In this document: piece by piece, positions 7,846 through 16,575 of the stretch
Layout of the letters: every line of letters starts with the position of its first letter
How positions within the stretch are numbered: the stretch's first letter is position 1
Virus record (IMG/VR): IMGVR_UViG_3300025117_000102
Location: 1-47,543 of that record
Source: a virus
DNA: 47,543 nt
Reading direction: 5' to 3' (one strand)
Notes under the pieces: model-generated
Databases searched by the model: none
What the model was told of the DNA's origin: nothing
What the model saw: the letters and a program-made list of their open reading frames with translations, nothing else
Made by a program: the position numbers and the translations under genes

Positions 7846-8404
7846 AGACCTAGACGAACTCCCGAACCACAATCGACGGCGGTTTTGGGATTCCTTCATG
7901 AAAAAGTACGACTGTCAGAAAATAGCTGAAATCGGTGTTTATAAAGGCGAGAACTTCCGTAGAATGGTCGCCCATAGGCCTAAAATCGCTGTAGGCGTGG
8001 ATATCTGGAAGGAAGAGGGAATACCAGGCCAAAACGATTCTGATCACTCTCAGAGCGAATTAGACGCCATGTATCGCAATCTGTGTTACAAGTACCGAGA
8101 ACACCCGAATATCAAGTTTCTAAGGGACTATACGGTAGAAGCAGCCAGTATCTTCCCTGATGGATACCTGGATTTTGTCTATATAGATGCGAACCACACT
8201 TATGAAGGGGCTAAGGCTGATGTCGAGGCTTGGTTTCCTAAAGTCAGGGAGGGTGGTTTCGTGGTCGGAGATGACTACTGGGATCGCTATTCCCCGAAAA
8301 GACATGTCCGTTTTGGTGTCGTCCGAGCCGTTAACGAATTCGCTGCGAATAACGGACTAACGGTTTATCCCATCTCCCTGCACGGGTGGTGCATACTGAA
8401 ATGA
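7823..8404 (+). CDS. Class I methyltransferase (Methyltransf_24-like)
   Basis: A 193-aa methyltransferase. KIAEIGVYKGENFRRM is motif I, AVGVDIWKE is motif II, and DFVYIDANHTYEGAKADVEAW is the motif IV region characteristic of the Methyltransf_24 group, which modifies sugars or small acceptors. The start at 7823 (aatATG) is preferred to TTG 7814. A second, related gene lies at 8932. Likely role: O-methylation of a sugar in the phage-encoded glycan. Confidence 0.8.
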   Translation: MELPEPVKDLDELPNHNRRRFWDSFMKKYDCQKIAEIGVYKGENFRRMVAHRPKIAVGVDIWKEEGIPGQNDSDHSQSELDAMYRNLCYKYREHPNIKFLRDYTVEAASIFPDGYLDFVYIDANHTYEGAKADVEAWFPKVREGGFVVGDDYWDRYSPKRHVRFGVVRAVNEFAANNGLTVYPISLHGWCILK

Positions 8405-8898
8405 TCGTTGGAAAAGGAGACATCGCTAGCGTCTTGCCTGAGAGCGATCTGCTTTTCTTCGCTTCTGGTGTTTCAAACTCAAGGGAAACCAACGAAGACG
8501 AGTACGCCCGAGAAGTCGACTTGCTTCTGAAACAAGACAAAGATAGTCATGTCGTCTATTTCAGCTCTTTAGGTGTTTTCTATGGAGATACCAGATACTT
8601 TTCCCATAAGCGGTTCATGGAGTCTCTCGTCAAAAAGACATTCAAAAAATACACGATTATTAGGCTAGGCAATATCTCGTGGGGGAAGAATCCAAATACC
8701 ATCATCAATAATCTAAGGGCCAAGATACAGGGCGGAGAGAAGCTTGAAATCTACAACGAATATCGGTATATTATAAGCAAAGAAGAATTCATCCACTGGA
8801 TCAGTTTGATACCAGACTGGTCGTGTGAGATGACTCTTATCGGGAGAACACTGAAAGTAGCGGACCTCGTGAGGGAGATAAAATCAGGTAAAATCTAA
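8401..8898 (+). CDS. Short SDR / NAD-dependent epimerase-like protein
   Basis: A 165-aa protein starting at ATG 8401 (ATGA overlap). It keeps the active-site half of an extended SDR: VVYFSSLGVFYGD followed by YFSHKRFMES (Y-x3-K) and IIRLGNI. The N-terminal Rossmann glycine motif is reduced to VGKGDIA, and about half the usual 300 aa is missing. It may be a minimal sugar-nucleotide epimerase/reductase or a degenerate one that no longer binds NAD well. It sits between two methyltransferases, as expected for deoxy- or methyl-sugar synthesis. Confidence 0.68.
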   Translation: MIVGKGDIASVLPESDLLFFASGVSNSRETNEDEYAREVDLLLKQDKDSHVVYFSSLGVFYGDTRYFSHKRFMESLVKKTFKKYTIIRLGNISWGKNPNTIINNLRAKIQGGEKLEIYNEYRYIISKEEFIHWISLIPDWSCEMTLIGRTLKVADLVREIKSGKI

Positions 8899-8905
8899 AC
8901 TTCGG

Positions 8906-8916
8906 CTTCCTTCCAC
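8906..8916 (+). promoter_or_regulatory. Recurrent CTTCCTTCCAC box
   Basis: The 33-base gap before the gene at 8932 contains CTTCCTTCCAC. The same 11-mer lies at 18734-18744, and its core CCTTCCAC lies at 41441-41448 and 43686-43693, always in short leaders just before genes. Function unknown; the last one is also arm A of a hairpin switch. Confidence 0.4.
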
Positions 8917-8931
8917 GGCTGAGTCAAGACA

Positions 8932-9582
8932 ATGACTATTTCGGAGGGAGTGAAGCAAAAAGGGAACCCCTACTGGATTCCGAATACCAAACGGTCTGAT
9001 CTACCGGCCTTTTTTGTGTCTAAAGGGTTTAAAAAAGGAGTTGAGATAGGTGTTTCTTGGGCGCAGAATATCATCGATTACTGCGAAGCCGGACTGGAAA
9101 TCTACGGGGTTGATCCTTGGGCTGAGAGCACTGATGAAGAAACCTACCGAAAGGTCATCAGTATTGACGGAAAGTACGGGAAAACAGCCGAGGGAGTTTA
9201 TCAACTAGCCAAGCAAAGAACTGAAAAGTACCCGAACTGCCACCTCATGAGGATGACTTCATTTGAGGCTATTGAACATTTCCCTGATCGCTCGCTGGAT
9301 TTCGTTTACATCGACGGAAACCACACCTTCGGGCATGTCGCCATGGATTTGATGAAGTGGTGTCGGAAGGTGAAAAAAGGCGGAGTAATCGCAGGTCATG
9401 ACTACTACTCGCACTCAGAGAAACAGCAAAGAGTGTATCGCGGAGTTGGGGCTATCGTCCGGGCTTTTGCTGATGCCTATGACTACAACGAACCAGGAAA
9501 TAGCTGGTTTGTATTAGGAAGTAAGGAAAAGCAAGAAGACGAGGAAAGCACACTTTCGTTTATGTTTATCAAAAACTGGTAG
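8932..9582 (+). CDS. Class I methyltransferase (Methyltransf_24-like), second copy
   Basis: A 216-aa methyltransferase with VEIGVSWAQNIIDY (motif I), YGVDPWAE (motif II) and DFVYIDGNHTFGHVAMDL (motif IV), closely parallel to the gene at 7823. A start codon with A at -1 (gacaATG) is unusual here. The leader contains the CTTCCTTCCAC box, and AGTCA/TGACT can pair around the ATG. Likely a sugar O-methyltransferase. Confidence 0.8.
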   Translation: MTISEGVKQKGNPYWIPNTKRSDLPAFFVSKGFKKGVEIGVSWAQNIIDYCEAGLEIYGVDPWAESTDEETYRKVISIDGKYGKTAEGVYQLAKQRTEKYPNCHLMRMTSFEAIEHFPDRSLDFVYIDGNHTFGHVAMDLMKWCRKVKKGGVIAGHDYYSHSEKQQRVYRGVGAIVRAFADAYDYNEPGNSWFVLGSKEKQEDEESTLSFMFIKNW

Positions 9583-9585
9583 CCT

Positions 9586-10347
9586 ATGGAAAAATGCGCC
9601 ATATTCTACACCGATAACAAGGTAGGGAATCCAATAAAGGATACTGTCCGGCGTTTCATAAAAGAAGCGGGAATTCATGTAACCTCAACCTCTTTAAAAC
9701 CCATCCCATTCGGGGACAAGAACATCGTCCTAGAGGGCAGGGTACGAAGCTACCCGACCTACCTATATCAGATTTATACGGCACTGGAGAATGCTCCTGG
9801 TAAGTATGTTTTCTTTCTTGAGCATGATGTTCTCTATCATCCGTCACACTTTGACTTCACGCCACCGAAAGATGATGTTTTCTACTACAACGAGAATGTC
9901 TGGAGATGGAAGCTGCATGATTTCAAACTGATTACTTACGATAAGATGCGGCCCCTGTCCTGCATGGTGGCTAATCGGGAATTTGCATTGGCCCACTACA
10001 AGAAGCGGATCGAAGCCATGGAAGCCATGGGGATGGATGAATTTAGGAGTCGAGAGCCAAGAATGGGACGGGTCTGGGGGTATGAGCCCGGAACCAAGAA
10101 ACGCCGAAGAGGCGGGTTTTCAGACGATGAGTGTGAAATGTTCACCTCAGCCCTCCCGAATATCGACATCCGGCATAACCGTACCTTTACCAGTGTGAAG
10201 TGCGACAAAACGGACTTCAAGAATGTCCCTGAGAATTGGAGAGAGATAGAGGTAGATGAAGTTCCCGGCTGGAATCTACGGGAGATATTTAAGGAAGGCA
10301 TGGAGAATCACTCAATCCATAGTGATAAGTTTTACTCAAAAGTATGA
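9586..10347 (+). CDS. Glycosyltransferase-like protein (GT-A type), paralogue of 5664 gene
   Basis: A 253-aa protein. The block YVFFLEHDVLYHPSHFDFTP (near residues 73-92) parallels the gene at 5664 and contains an EHD acidic triplet after a hydrophobic strand, as at GT-A metal sites. Starts at cctATG and overlaps the next gene (ATGATG). The likely job is sugar transfer within the same module; exact family unassigned. Confidence 0.66.
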   Translation: MEKCAIFYTDNKVGNPIKDTVRRFIKEAGIHVTSTSLKPIPFGDKNIVLEGRVRSYPTYLYQIYTALENAPGKYVFFLEHDVLYHPSHFDFTPPKDDVFYYNENVWRWKLHDFKLITYDKMRPLSCMVANREFALAHYKKRIEAMEAMGMDEFRSREPRMGRVWGYEPGTKKRRRGGFSDDECEMFTSALPNIDIRHNRTFTSVKCDKTDFKNVPENWREIEVDEVPGWNLREIFKEGMENHSIHSDKFYSKV

Positions 10348-11333
10348 TGCTTTCAGTTTTAATCCCTGCTAGAAACGAAGAATGGTTGGCTCGAACCATT
10401 CAAGACATTTTAGAGCACTCCGAAATTGAAACGGAGGTAATCGCTGTTCTGGATGGACAGTGGGCTGAACCAGGAATCCCTCAGCATGACAGAGTGAACA
10501 TCATCTATGTCCCTGAATCAATAGGACAAAGAGCAGCCACTAATCTCGCGGCTAGACTGGCTAAAGGAAAGTATGTAGCGAAGTGCGACGCTCACTGTGC
10601 TTTTGAACAAGGATGGGACAGAAAGATGGTCGAGTTCATGGAGAAGCACAGACCCACAATTGCTGCGCCTAAAATGAGAAATTTGTGGGTATTCGATTGG
10701 AAGTGTGGTCACTGTGGCTGGAAGAAATACCAAGGCCCAACCCCGACAGAATGTGGAAATTGCGGTAAGACAGACAAGATTAAAAAGAAGATAGTCTGGA
10801 ACCCTAAAGAGAGGCCTCAATCGTGGTCGTACTGTTTTGATGCCGAGCCCCACTTTCAATATTTCGAGGATCACAAGCATCGTCCGGGCGTAAAAGAAAC
10901 AGCCAGAAACGAAGGTTGGAGTGAAACCATGTCTCTTCAAGGGTCGTTTTTCATGTCATCTCGTGAGGATTTCTGGAGACTCAAACTCTCGGATGAAGCC
11001 TACGGTTCCTGGGGGAATCAAGGGATTGAGCTGGCTTGTAAAGCATGGCTTTCTGGTGGAAAGGTTTTGATTAATCACAATACTTGGTATGCCCATCTCT
11101 TTAGGACTCAGGGGCTCGACTTTACACCTGATTATCTCCGTTCAGGAGGAAATGAAGTACAGAGAACTAAAAAAGGAGTGAAAGATGATGTTTGGTCACA
11201 AAAACTACCATACCAGATTCACCCAGTCAGTTGGTTAGTAAAGAAGTTTTGGCCTGTAAATGGATGGACAGACGAAGACCTAAATAAATTACTTGAGTTT
11301 GAGGCGACGCTCCCTAACCAGCTTCCTAAATAA
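10344..11333 (+). CDS. Family 2 glycosyltransferase with inserted zinc ribbon
   Basis: A 329-aa GT2 enzyme. LSVLIPARNEE at 3-13, VIAVLDGQW at 32-40, GQRAATNLAARLAKGKYVAK at 61-80 and CDAHC at 81-85 (metal site) form the catalytic core. A rubredoxin-like knuckle pair, CGHC (121-124) and CGNC (137-140), is inserted after the metal site, which the paralogue at 4628 lacks. The C terminus may have been altered by the antisense HNH gene that overlaps its last 45 bases. Confidence 0.85.
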   Translation: MMLSVLIPARNEEWLARTIQDILEHSEIETEVIAVLDGQWAEPGIPQHDRVNIIYVPESIGQRAATNLAARLAKGKYVAKCDAHCAFEQGWDRKMVEFMEKHRPTIAAPKMRNLWVFDWKCGHCGWKKYQGPTPTECGNCGKTDKIKKKIVWNPKERPQSWSYCFDAEPHFQYFEDHKHRPGVKETARNEGWSETMSLQGSFFMSSREDFWRLKLSDEAYGSWGNQGIELACKAWLSGGKVLINHNTWYAHLFRTQGLDFTPDYLRSGGNEVQRTKKGVKDDVWSQKLPYQIHPVSWLVKKFWPVNGWTDEDLNKLLEFEATLPNQLPK

Positions 11334-11651
11334 TTCAGGATTCTTAGCGTAGTTATCCCTATTCCAAGCCCTATGACAAATCATGCAGCGTCTATGACCA
11401 CGAACTGGCTCTGGAAGGAGATGACCGCTCTTACAGTGTGTCTGTCGAGCTTTTTGAGCCGTAGCACCATTACCTCTAAGAATGTTCTCAGTATCAGAAA
11501 CAAGGCGAAGATGGGATGGGTTGCAGCAAGAACGATTATCGCAAATATGATCGAGAACAGGAATGTCTTTGCCTTTACCACTAGGGATAGGAGCAACAAG
11601 CCAAGCGTACATGAGACGATGGGTTTTATAGCAAATCTTGTTTACTCGCAC
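11289..11651 (-). CDS. HNH homing endonuclease, antisense, start uncertain
   Basis: Reading from GTG 11651 gives 120 aa with an HNH core (LDHICDNRSCCNPSHLRLV) and a C-terminal zinc-knuckle region (CKSGHLLPE, RRCMICHRAW). The family's N-terminal block, here FRKIRIDARSGCWIW then NKGYG, is encoded in the same open frame further upstream (to about 11738), but no ATG, GTG or TTG precedes it. ATT at 11747 is the only near-cognate candidate. The gene is a free-standing mobile endonuclease against the direction of all neighbours. Confidence 0.85.
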   Translation of the reverse strand: MRVNKICYKTHRLMYAWLVAPIPSGKGKDIPVLDHICDNRSCCNPSHLRLVSDTENILRGNGATAQKARQTHCKSGHLLPEPVRGHRRCMICHRAWNRDNYAKNPELFRKLVRERRLKLK

Positions 11652-11727
11652 CTCCCCGTATCCTTTATTCAGAGAGCCAGCCCAAATCCAGCAGCCACTT
11701 CTAGCATCAATCCGAATTTTACGAAAG

Positions 11728-11775
11728 ATGCGGTCAGAAGAAGCAATTAAAGAATTAAAGAAGAGAGAGAAATAG
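11728..11775 (+). pseudogene. Possible displaced C-terminal tail (15 codons)
   Basis: A 15-codon open stretch (RSEEAIKELKKREK after Met) ends in TAG-T-ATG at the next gene, the usual junction in this genome. It looks like the natural end of a longer gene. The simplest source is the glycosyltransferase at 10344, whose present C terminus reads into the antisense HNH gene. Speculative. Confidence 0.3.
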
Positions 11776-11776
11776 T

Positions 11777-12052
11777 ATGGTCGATATTTTCAAAAAACAT
11801 CTTCCAAAAAAGGGCCTAAATGAATCTGACGATTGCACTGAATGTGGTCATGCTTACGCTGAACACAAAGTTTATCCAGGTGGAAAGTGCGCCAAGTGCC
11901 ATAACCCGAAAAAAGGTTTCGGTTGCAACGGATTCAATCTCGGCATGACAGTGGAATATGACGATGAGCCGGATGAAGTGACTGGAAAGCCGTGGAAGGT
12001 GCGTATCTTACCAGGAAAATTACTCAAAAATGGAAAACAGCCTAAAAATTGA
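11777..12052 (+). CDS. Zinc-ribbon protein (91 aa)
   Basis: A 91-aa protein with two Cys pairs, CTEC near residues 20-23 (followed by a His, GHAYAEH) and CAKC near residues 37-40, plus FGCNGF. It probably binds one zinc. Starts AGTATG and overlaps the fibre gene by 22 bases. Function unknown; it may be a chaperone or assembly factor for the fibre made from the next gene. Confidence 0.7.
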   Translation: MVDIFKKHLPKKGLNESDDCTECGHAYAEHKVYPGGKCAKCHNPKKGFGCNGFNLGMTVEYDDEPDEVTGKPWKVRILPGKLLKNGKQPKN

Positions 12053-13727
12053 CTGTAGTGTATCGACCAGACGGCTGAGTCGGTACCTGATAAAGACAAG
12101 GGTCACAAAGTACACTCGCTCTCAAAAAGTCGAACGGGTGTCTTCTGAGTATTTCTTTCAATGGAAAAACGCTAGGAACGACTTACTCGGTCTAGTAACG
12201 CACCCGTTTCAAACCGCTCCAAGGGTCTCATTCGGACTTTCTGCCCTTCTCCTCGCCCTACTAGGCAATGAAGAGAAGGCCACTTTCGTCGCATTCGTCG
12301 GTGCATTGACTCTCGACAGTGCGACCGAGAGTGACGATACAGCGAGCTTCAATGTAACGGTTGCCTCAAACACCAACCGAATCATGTACATGGGATTCGG
12401 TCACTACCAGAGTGGCGACAACATTTCGGCTGCCTCATACAATAGTGATGCGCTTTCTGAAGTCAAGGCGCAAGCCGGTTCCTTCGGTGAGCGAGCTGGT
12501 ATTTGGGGACTTGTTGCTCCAGACACAGGTACTAACACCTTTTCTATCACAGGAAATGATTCATGGTCTGGATACGGAGTCGTTAGTATTTATGGTGCCG
12601 ATCAAAACCTTTCAACCAACACGGCCGGTGGGAGTGATGACACTTCTGTTGACCTCACAACTTCAGTAGATAATGCTTGGGTCATAGCCGCCATCGGAGC
12701 AGAGCCAGCCATCACCATGACCACCACGAGTGGAGTTGAGGACATGAACGAACAGGGTCAGTCATTCCAGAATGCAGAAATGCACCATGTGAACAAAGCG
12801 ACAGCCGGGACTCAATCGATGACATTTAGTCTCAGTTACGGTGCCCGTTCAAATATTGCTCTTTGTGAAGTGAAGCCAGCCGCCGCGGGCTCAACATCAC
12901 CATCCGTTTCTCCTTCCGTGTCACCTTCGATCAGCCCAAGTAGAAGCCCTAGTGTCTCTGTCTCTATTTCTCCATCGAGAAGCCCGTCCGTCTCACCTAG
13001 TGTCAGTCCGTCTCGGAGTCCGAGCGTTTCAGTTTCCGTAAGTCCAAGCCAGTCCCCGTCGGCTTCAATTTCTCCATCGGTTTCTCCTAGCGTTTCTGTC
13101 AGTGTTAGTCCTTCGGTAAGTCCATCCGTTTCCCCATCTGTTTCACCGTCTCAGTCACCGAGCGCAAGCGTTAGTCCATCAATCAGTCCGTCAGCTAGCC
13201 CGTCGGTATCGACTTCGCTCAGTCCTAGCGCTTCCCCAAGTGTTTCGGTTTCAGTGAGTCCCAGTGTAAGTCAGAGCCTTTCGCCATCCGCTAGCCCGTC
13301 AGTGAGCGTGAGTATTTCCCCAAGTGTTAGCCTAAGTATCTCTCCATCGGTCTCTCAATCAGCTTCGCCTAGCTCATCTACATCTCCATCCGTCAGCCCT
13401 TCAAGGAGCCCGAGTGCTTCACCGTCCGTCTCGAAATCGGCGTCCCCCAGCGTATCGGTTTCGGTTTCCCCGTCGGCATCTCCAAGCATTAGCCCAAGCG
13501 TTTCACCAAGTCAAAGCCCATCAGCATCAATCAGTCCGTCAATTTCACCAAGTGTTTCTGTGTCTTCAAGCCCGTCCGCTTCACCCTCTGTTTCCCCGAG
13601 TATTGCCGTCCCGATAAAACCGAATGTCAGAATCTTGAATCAAACAAGCGTAAGGGTTAGAATAGAAGCATATCCTTCCACACGGACACGAATTGTCTCC
13701 GTTAATCCGCGTGTAAGGGTAATATAA
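12030..13727 (+). CDS. Fibre-like virion protein with long Ser-Pro-Val repeat
   Basis: A 565-aa protein. The first ~290 residues form a beta-rich globular part (for example FVGALTLDS, VTVASNTNRIMYMGF, MTFSLSYGARS). Residues about 290-524 are a low-complexity stretch of SPSVSPS, SPSRSPS and SPSASPS units, followed by a short C-terminal cap (NVRILNQTSVRVRIEAYP). The repeat resembles a flexible mucin-like stalk with many Ser hydroxyls for O-linked sugars. It sits directly after the sugar module and before tail genes, and shares the repeat with the gene at 46568. The exact role is inferred. Confidence 0.75.
   Translation: MENSLKIDCSVSTRRLSRYLIKTRVTKYTRSQKVERVSSEYFFQWKNARNDLLGLVTHPFQTAPRVSFGLSALLLALLGNEEKATFVAFVGALTLDSATESDDTASFNVTVASNTNRIMYMGFGHYQSGDNISAASYNSDALSEVKAQAGSFGERAGIWGLVAPDTGTNTFSITGNDSWSGYGVVSIYGADQNLSTNTAGGSDDTSVDLTTSVDNAWVIAAIGAEPAITMTTTSGVEDMNEQGQSFQNAEMHHVNKATAGTQSMTFSLSYGARSNIALCEVKPAAAGSTSPSVSPSVSPSISPSRSPSVSVSISPSRSPSVSPSVSPSRSPSVSVSVSPSQSPSASISPSVSPSVSVSVSPSVSPSVSPSVSPSQSPSASVSPSISPSASPSVSTSLSPSASPSVSVSVSPSVSQSLSPSASPSVSVSISPSVSLSISPSVSQSASPSSSTSPSVSPSRSPSASPSVSKSASPSVSVSVSPSASPSISPSVSPSQSPSASISPSISPSVSVSSSPSASPSVSPSIAVPIKPNVRILNQTSVRVRIEAYPSTRTRIVSVNPRVRVI
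12897..13601 (+). repeat. Low-complexity SPSVS-coding repeat
   Basis: About 235 codons of Ser, Pro, Val with some Ala, Ile, Arg and Gln in a loose Ser-Pro-Ser-X period. Synonymous codons vary freely (tca, tcg, tct, tcc, agt, agc), so the repetition is maintained at the protein level rather than by recent DNA duplication. A second tract lies at 46990-47212. Confidence 0.9.
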
Positions 13728-15133
13728 TGGCCAAAATCATCATCACTTCCAACCCCGCTCTGGTTGAGGAAGCGCCGTACTCATCACTTAGTGCAGGATC
13801 CGCCGCAGGAGCTAGTACACTTTCCGTCTACTCCATATCAAGTTTTGCGATAAATAAGCCTCTTTTAATAGGGGAATTCGGACAGGAAGGGTCGGAAATC
13901 ATCAAAACCCACACCGACACCGCCCCAACTGGAACGACAGTTACCCTCGTTACAACGCTCACAAAATCCCATCCAAAAGACACCAAGGTCTATGTTCTCC
14001 CATACGACCAGGTACAGATTTACCATGCCTCGACTACGACTGGCTCGAAAACCCTGCTCTCGACCATCGATGTAGACGAAGAATCCACAGAAACAGACTA
14101 CACCGACACCGCCCAGTCATCGGGGTACTATTTCACCCGGTTCTACAATTCAATCACCACGGACTTCTCTGATTACTCCGATCCGATTCCGTATGGTGGA
14201 TTTGATACCAATACTGTCGGTCACATCATCGAGGCAGCGATGCAGGAGACGAAAAAGGAGTTCAACGAAACTCTTACTTTCCAAATGCTCCTGAACGAGA
14301 TTAACTCTTGTCTCCGGTATGTCCGAGGGAAACTAAAGCGCTGGTCAAATGTTCAGGAATTCGATTATGTCGTCGACCAGATGGATAGAGGAGAATACAA
14401 GTTCACTCTCCCAACGACCTACTACGACCAGAACTCTGACCGCTCTGTCCTCGATGTTAGGGTCGGCGACCGCTCTTTACGGTATGTAGACAAAAAGGAG
14501 CTGAATAACCTGATGGACGATGTGCATCTGACAACGGTTGCAACCGAAGGAACTGTCGGAGCCACGACGCTCGCTCTCACCTCGGCAGCCGATTTCGATG
14601 ATTCAGGGACAATCCATGTTTACTCAGGAACGACTCAATACGCCATCACCTATACGGCGAAGTCTGGGAATACCCTCACCGGGATTCCGTCTTCTGGTGA
14701 CGGGTCAATCACTGCGACTCTAGCTGCTGGCCTCAATGTTTGGCAGGGGGAAAGCGAAGGCACTCCGACAGTCTTCTCCATCGCTGACGGGTATCTGTAC
14801 CTCTGGCCACTTATCAATTCGACAGACTCTGGGTTTAATATCGAGATGGATTTCTACACGGATATTGTAGAAGTCAATTCGGATGCTGATGAAATCACAC
14901 TCGCACGGCACGACCTCATAAAGTACTGGCTGAAATGGATGATTCGCAACATCGTCGAACGGAATGGTCAGCTCGACTTCCAAGACGGAGACTGGCTCAT
15001 GTTCAACGCCACTCTGACCGACGCGATACGGAGAGAGTCAAGTGGTCAAAAGTATAAAATGGCCCCGCAGATAAACGGGATTTCCTACGGAGAATCTCGG
15101 AACACTTCTATCGACAACTTCAAACGGCTATGA
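13727..15133 (+). CDS. Head-tail connector or tail accessory protein (468 aa)
   Basis: A 468-aa protein. The N-terminal third is beta-rich (fibronectin-like text such as TDYTDTAQSSGYYFTRFYN), followed by an alpha-helical region (IIEAAMQETKKEFNETLTF, LLNEINSCLRYVRGKL) and another beta part. The helical segment and its position directly before a tail-hub gene fit head-completion/tail accessory proteins of podoviruses. The start overlaps the previous stop (TAATG). Family not firmly identified. Confidence 0.6.
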   Translation: MAKIIITSNPALVEEAPYSSLSAGSAAGASTLSVYSISSFAINKPLLIGEFGQEGSEIIKTHTDTAPTGTTVTLVTTLTKSHPKDTKVYVLPYDQVQIYHASTTTGSKTLLSTIDVDEESTETDYTDTAQSSGYYFTRFYNSITTDFSDYSDPIPYGGFDTNTVGHIIEAAMQETKKEFNETLTFQMLLNEINSCLRYVRGKLKRWSNVQEFDYVVDQMDRGEYKFTLPTTYYDQNSDRSVLDVRVGDRSLRYVDKKELNNLMDDVHLTTVATEGTVGATTLALTSAADFDDSGTIHVYSGTTQYAITYTAKSGNTLTGIPSSGDGSITATLAAGLNVWQGESEGTPTVFSIADGYLYLWPLINSTDSGFNIEMDFYTDIVEVNSDADEITLARHDLIKYWLKWMIRNIVERNGQLDFQDGDWLMFNATLTDAIRRESSGQKYKMAPQINGISYGESRNTSIDNFKRL

Positions 15134-16575
15134 AAATTCCTGAATCAATCCAATTAAGAGATTGGTCACGGGGGAATGTCCGGACAGTCCAAAGTGCCGT
15201 TGCACCTCAAAACTCCGTGAAGCTCGCAGTCAATATGGACTCCGACAAAGAGTTGGGGTCTCTCGTTTCCCGTCTCGGGACTAATATAGTCGGGGTGCAA
15301 GCCGTGGCTTCTGGGATTTGCTACGGCCTTTCGTATTTCCGAGATACAGTCGGGACTTCACATAAACTATTTGGGGTATTTTCGGATGGGGTGAACAACG
15401 ACATTTATGACATGGTTGCTGGTACGAAGTCCCTTGAAGACGACACGAAGGAACTAAAAACCCGTTTCTGTACCTTTCTGGATTCGATCGTTCGGGTCAA
15501 CGGAACGGACGCTGCGAAAGCCTACAACGGGACGGCATGGGTAACGACAGGTGGAGCGTTTGATTTGGCGAACATGCCTACCGGAACAGTTGTGATCGAG
15601 TGGAAAGATCGTGTCTATACTGCCGGAGTCTCGACTTCGCCGTCGATTCTTTTCTACTCGTCTATTGCCGATCCGACTACCCGAACCGTCAGTTGGACAC
15701 TTGAAAACGGCCAGATCGAAATGGAACAAGAGGATGGTGGCGGAGCCATCACGGCACTTGAAAAAGTCCCTGGATACCTCTTGATTTTCAAGGAACGCTC
15801 AATGAAGCGTTGGGACGGGAACTCTACCTACCCTGAAGATTTGGTCGGTTTGGGAGCCCCCAGTCAAGAAGCAGTCTGTCGGGGAAGAGGAAATGTCTTT
15901 GTTGCGAATCAAGAGGGATTCTGGATGACTAATGGGGAGACTTCTGCGAAGATTTCACGACCGATACAGGATATTTGGGACGCTATCCCGGCGGCCAATA
16001 TTTCTTCAATTGCTACATTCTGTGATGAAACATACGCTTACGCCTACATCGGGGACATAACAGTCGGAGACAACTCGCTTACGAATGTCTGTGTCAAATA
16101 CAATATCGACAGCCAATCGGTTGATATTTACTCGTACTACTCAGATTTTACGGTCTTTACCTGGTACCTCTCTTCTTCTCAAAAGGTCATCGTAGCGGGA
16201 GATAAAAACGGGCAAGCGCTGCAAATCAATACAGGAAACACGGATTACCACTCAACAACACAACCGATTTTCTGGTCAGTAGAGACTCAAGACTTAGAGT
16301 TTGGAAGTCGAGGAAAAGTGAAGGAAGCCGATACAGTATTTGTCTACACAAAAAATGTAACTCCCGGTGAACTCATGGCCCGGGCTAACTCTGATAGAGA
16401 CAAAGACTGGAAATCATTTGGAAATGTCACCGACCAGGTAGAGAAAGTACAGAACAAGATAAGTGGGAACTGGCTGAACTTCAAATTAACCGGGGCTTCG
16501 AGTACCGGACAAGTCACATTTCAGGGACTGGGTTTCCCTGAGAAATCTATTAATGTGGTAGAAAATGCAAAATAA
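15130..16575 (+). CDS. Tail hub / DNA stabilisation protein (P22 gp10-like)
   Basis: A 481-aa, almost entirely beta protein with repeated blade-like segments (KDRVYTAG, PGYLLIFKERSMKRW, GNVFVANQEGFWMTNG). This pattern is typical of the beta-propeller tail-hub or DNA-stabilisation protein of P22-like podoviruses, which seals the tail below the portal. Overlaps both neighbours by a few bases, and comes immediately before the tailspike. Assigned by architecture and position. Confidence 0.65.
   Translation: MKIPESIQLRDWSRGNVRTVQSAVAPQNSVKLAVNMDSDKELGSLVSRLGTNIVGVQAVASGICYGLSYFRDTVGTSHKLFGVFSDGVNNDIYDMVAGTKSLEDDTKELKTRFCTFLDSIVRVNGTDAAKAYNGTAWVTTGGAFDLANMPTGTVVIEWKDRVYTAGVSTSPSILFYSSIADPTTRTVSWTLENGQIEMEQEDGGGAITALEKVPGYLLIFKERSMKRWDGNSTYPEDLVGLGAPSQEAVCRGRGNVFVANQEGFWMTNGETSAKISRPIQDIWDAIPAANISSIATFCDETYAYAYIGDITVGDNSLTNVCVKYNIDSQSVDIYSYYSDFTVFTWYLSSSQKVIVAGDKNGQALQINTGNTDYHSTTQPIFWSVETQDLEFGSRGKVKEADTVFVYTKNVTPGELMARANSDRDKDWKSFGNVTDQVEKVQNKISGNWLNFKLTGASSTGQVTFQGLGFPEKSINVVENAK

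Noticed and set aside
12897-13601. CRISPR array or DNA-level tandem repeat
   Set aside because: No repeated unit at the DNA level with constant spacers. The period is in the protein, with mixed codons, in frame with a long gene.
12030-13727. Diversity-generating retroelement target
   Set aside because: No reverse transcriptase gene and no template repeat were found.
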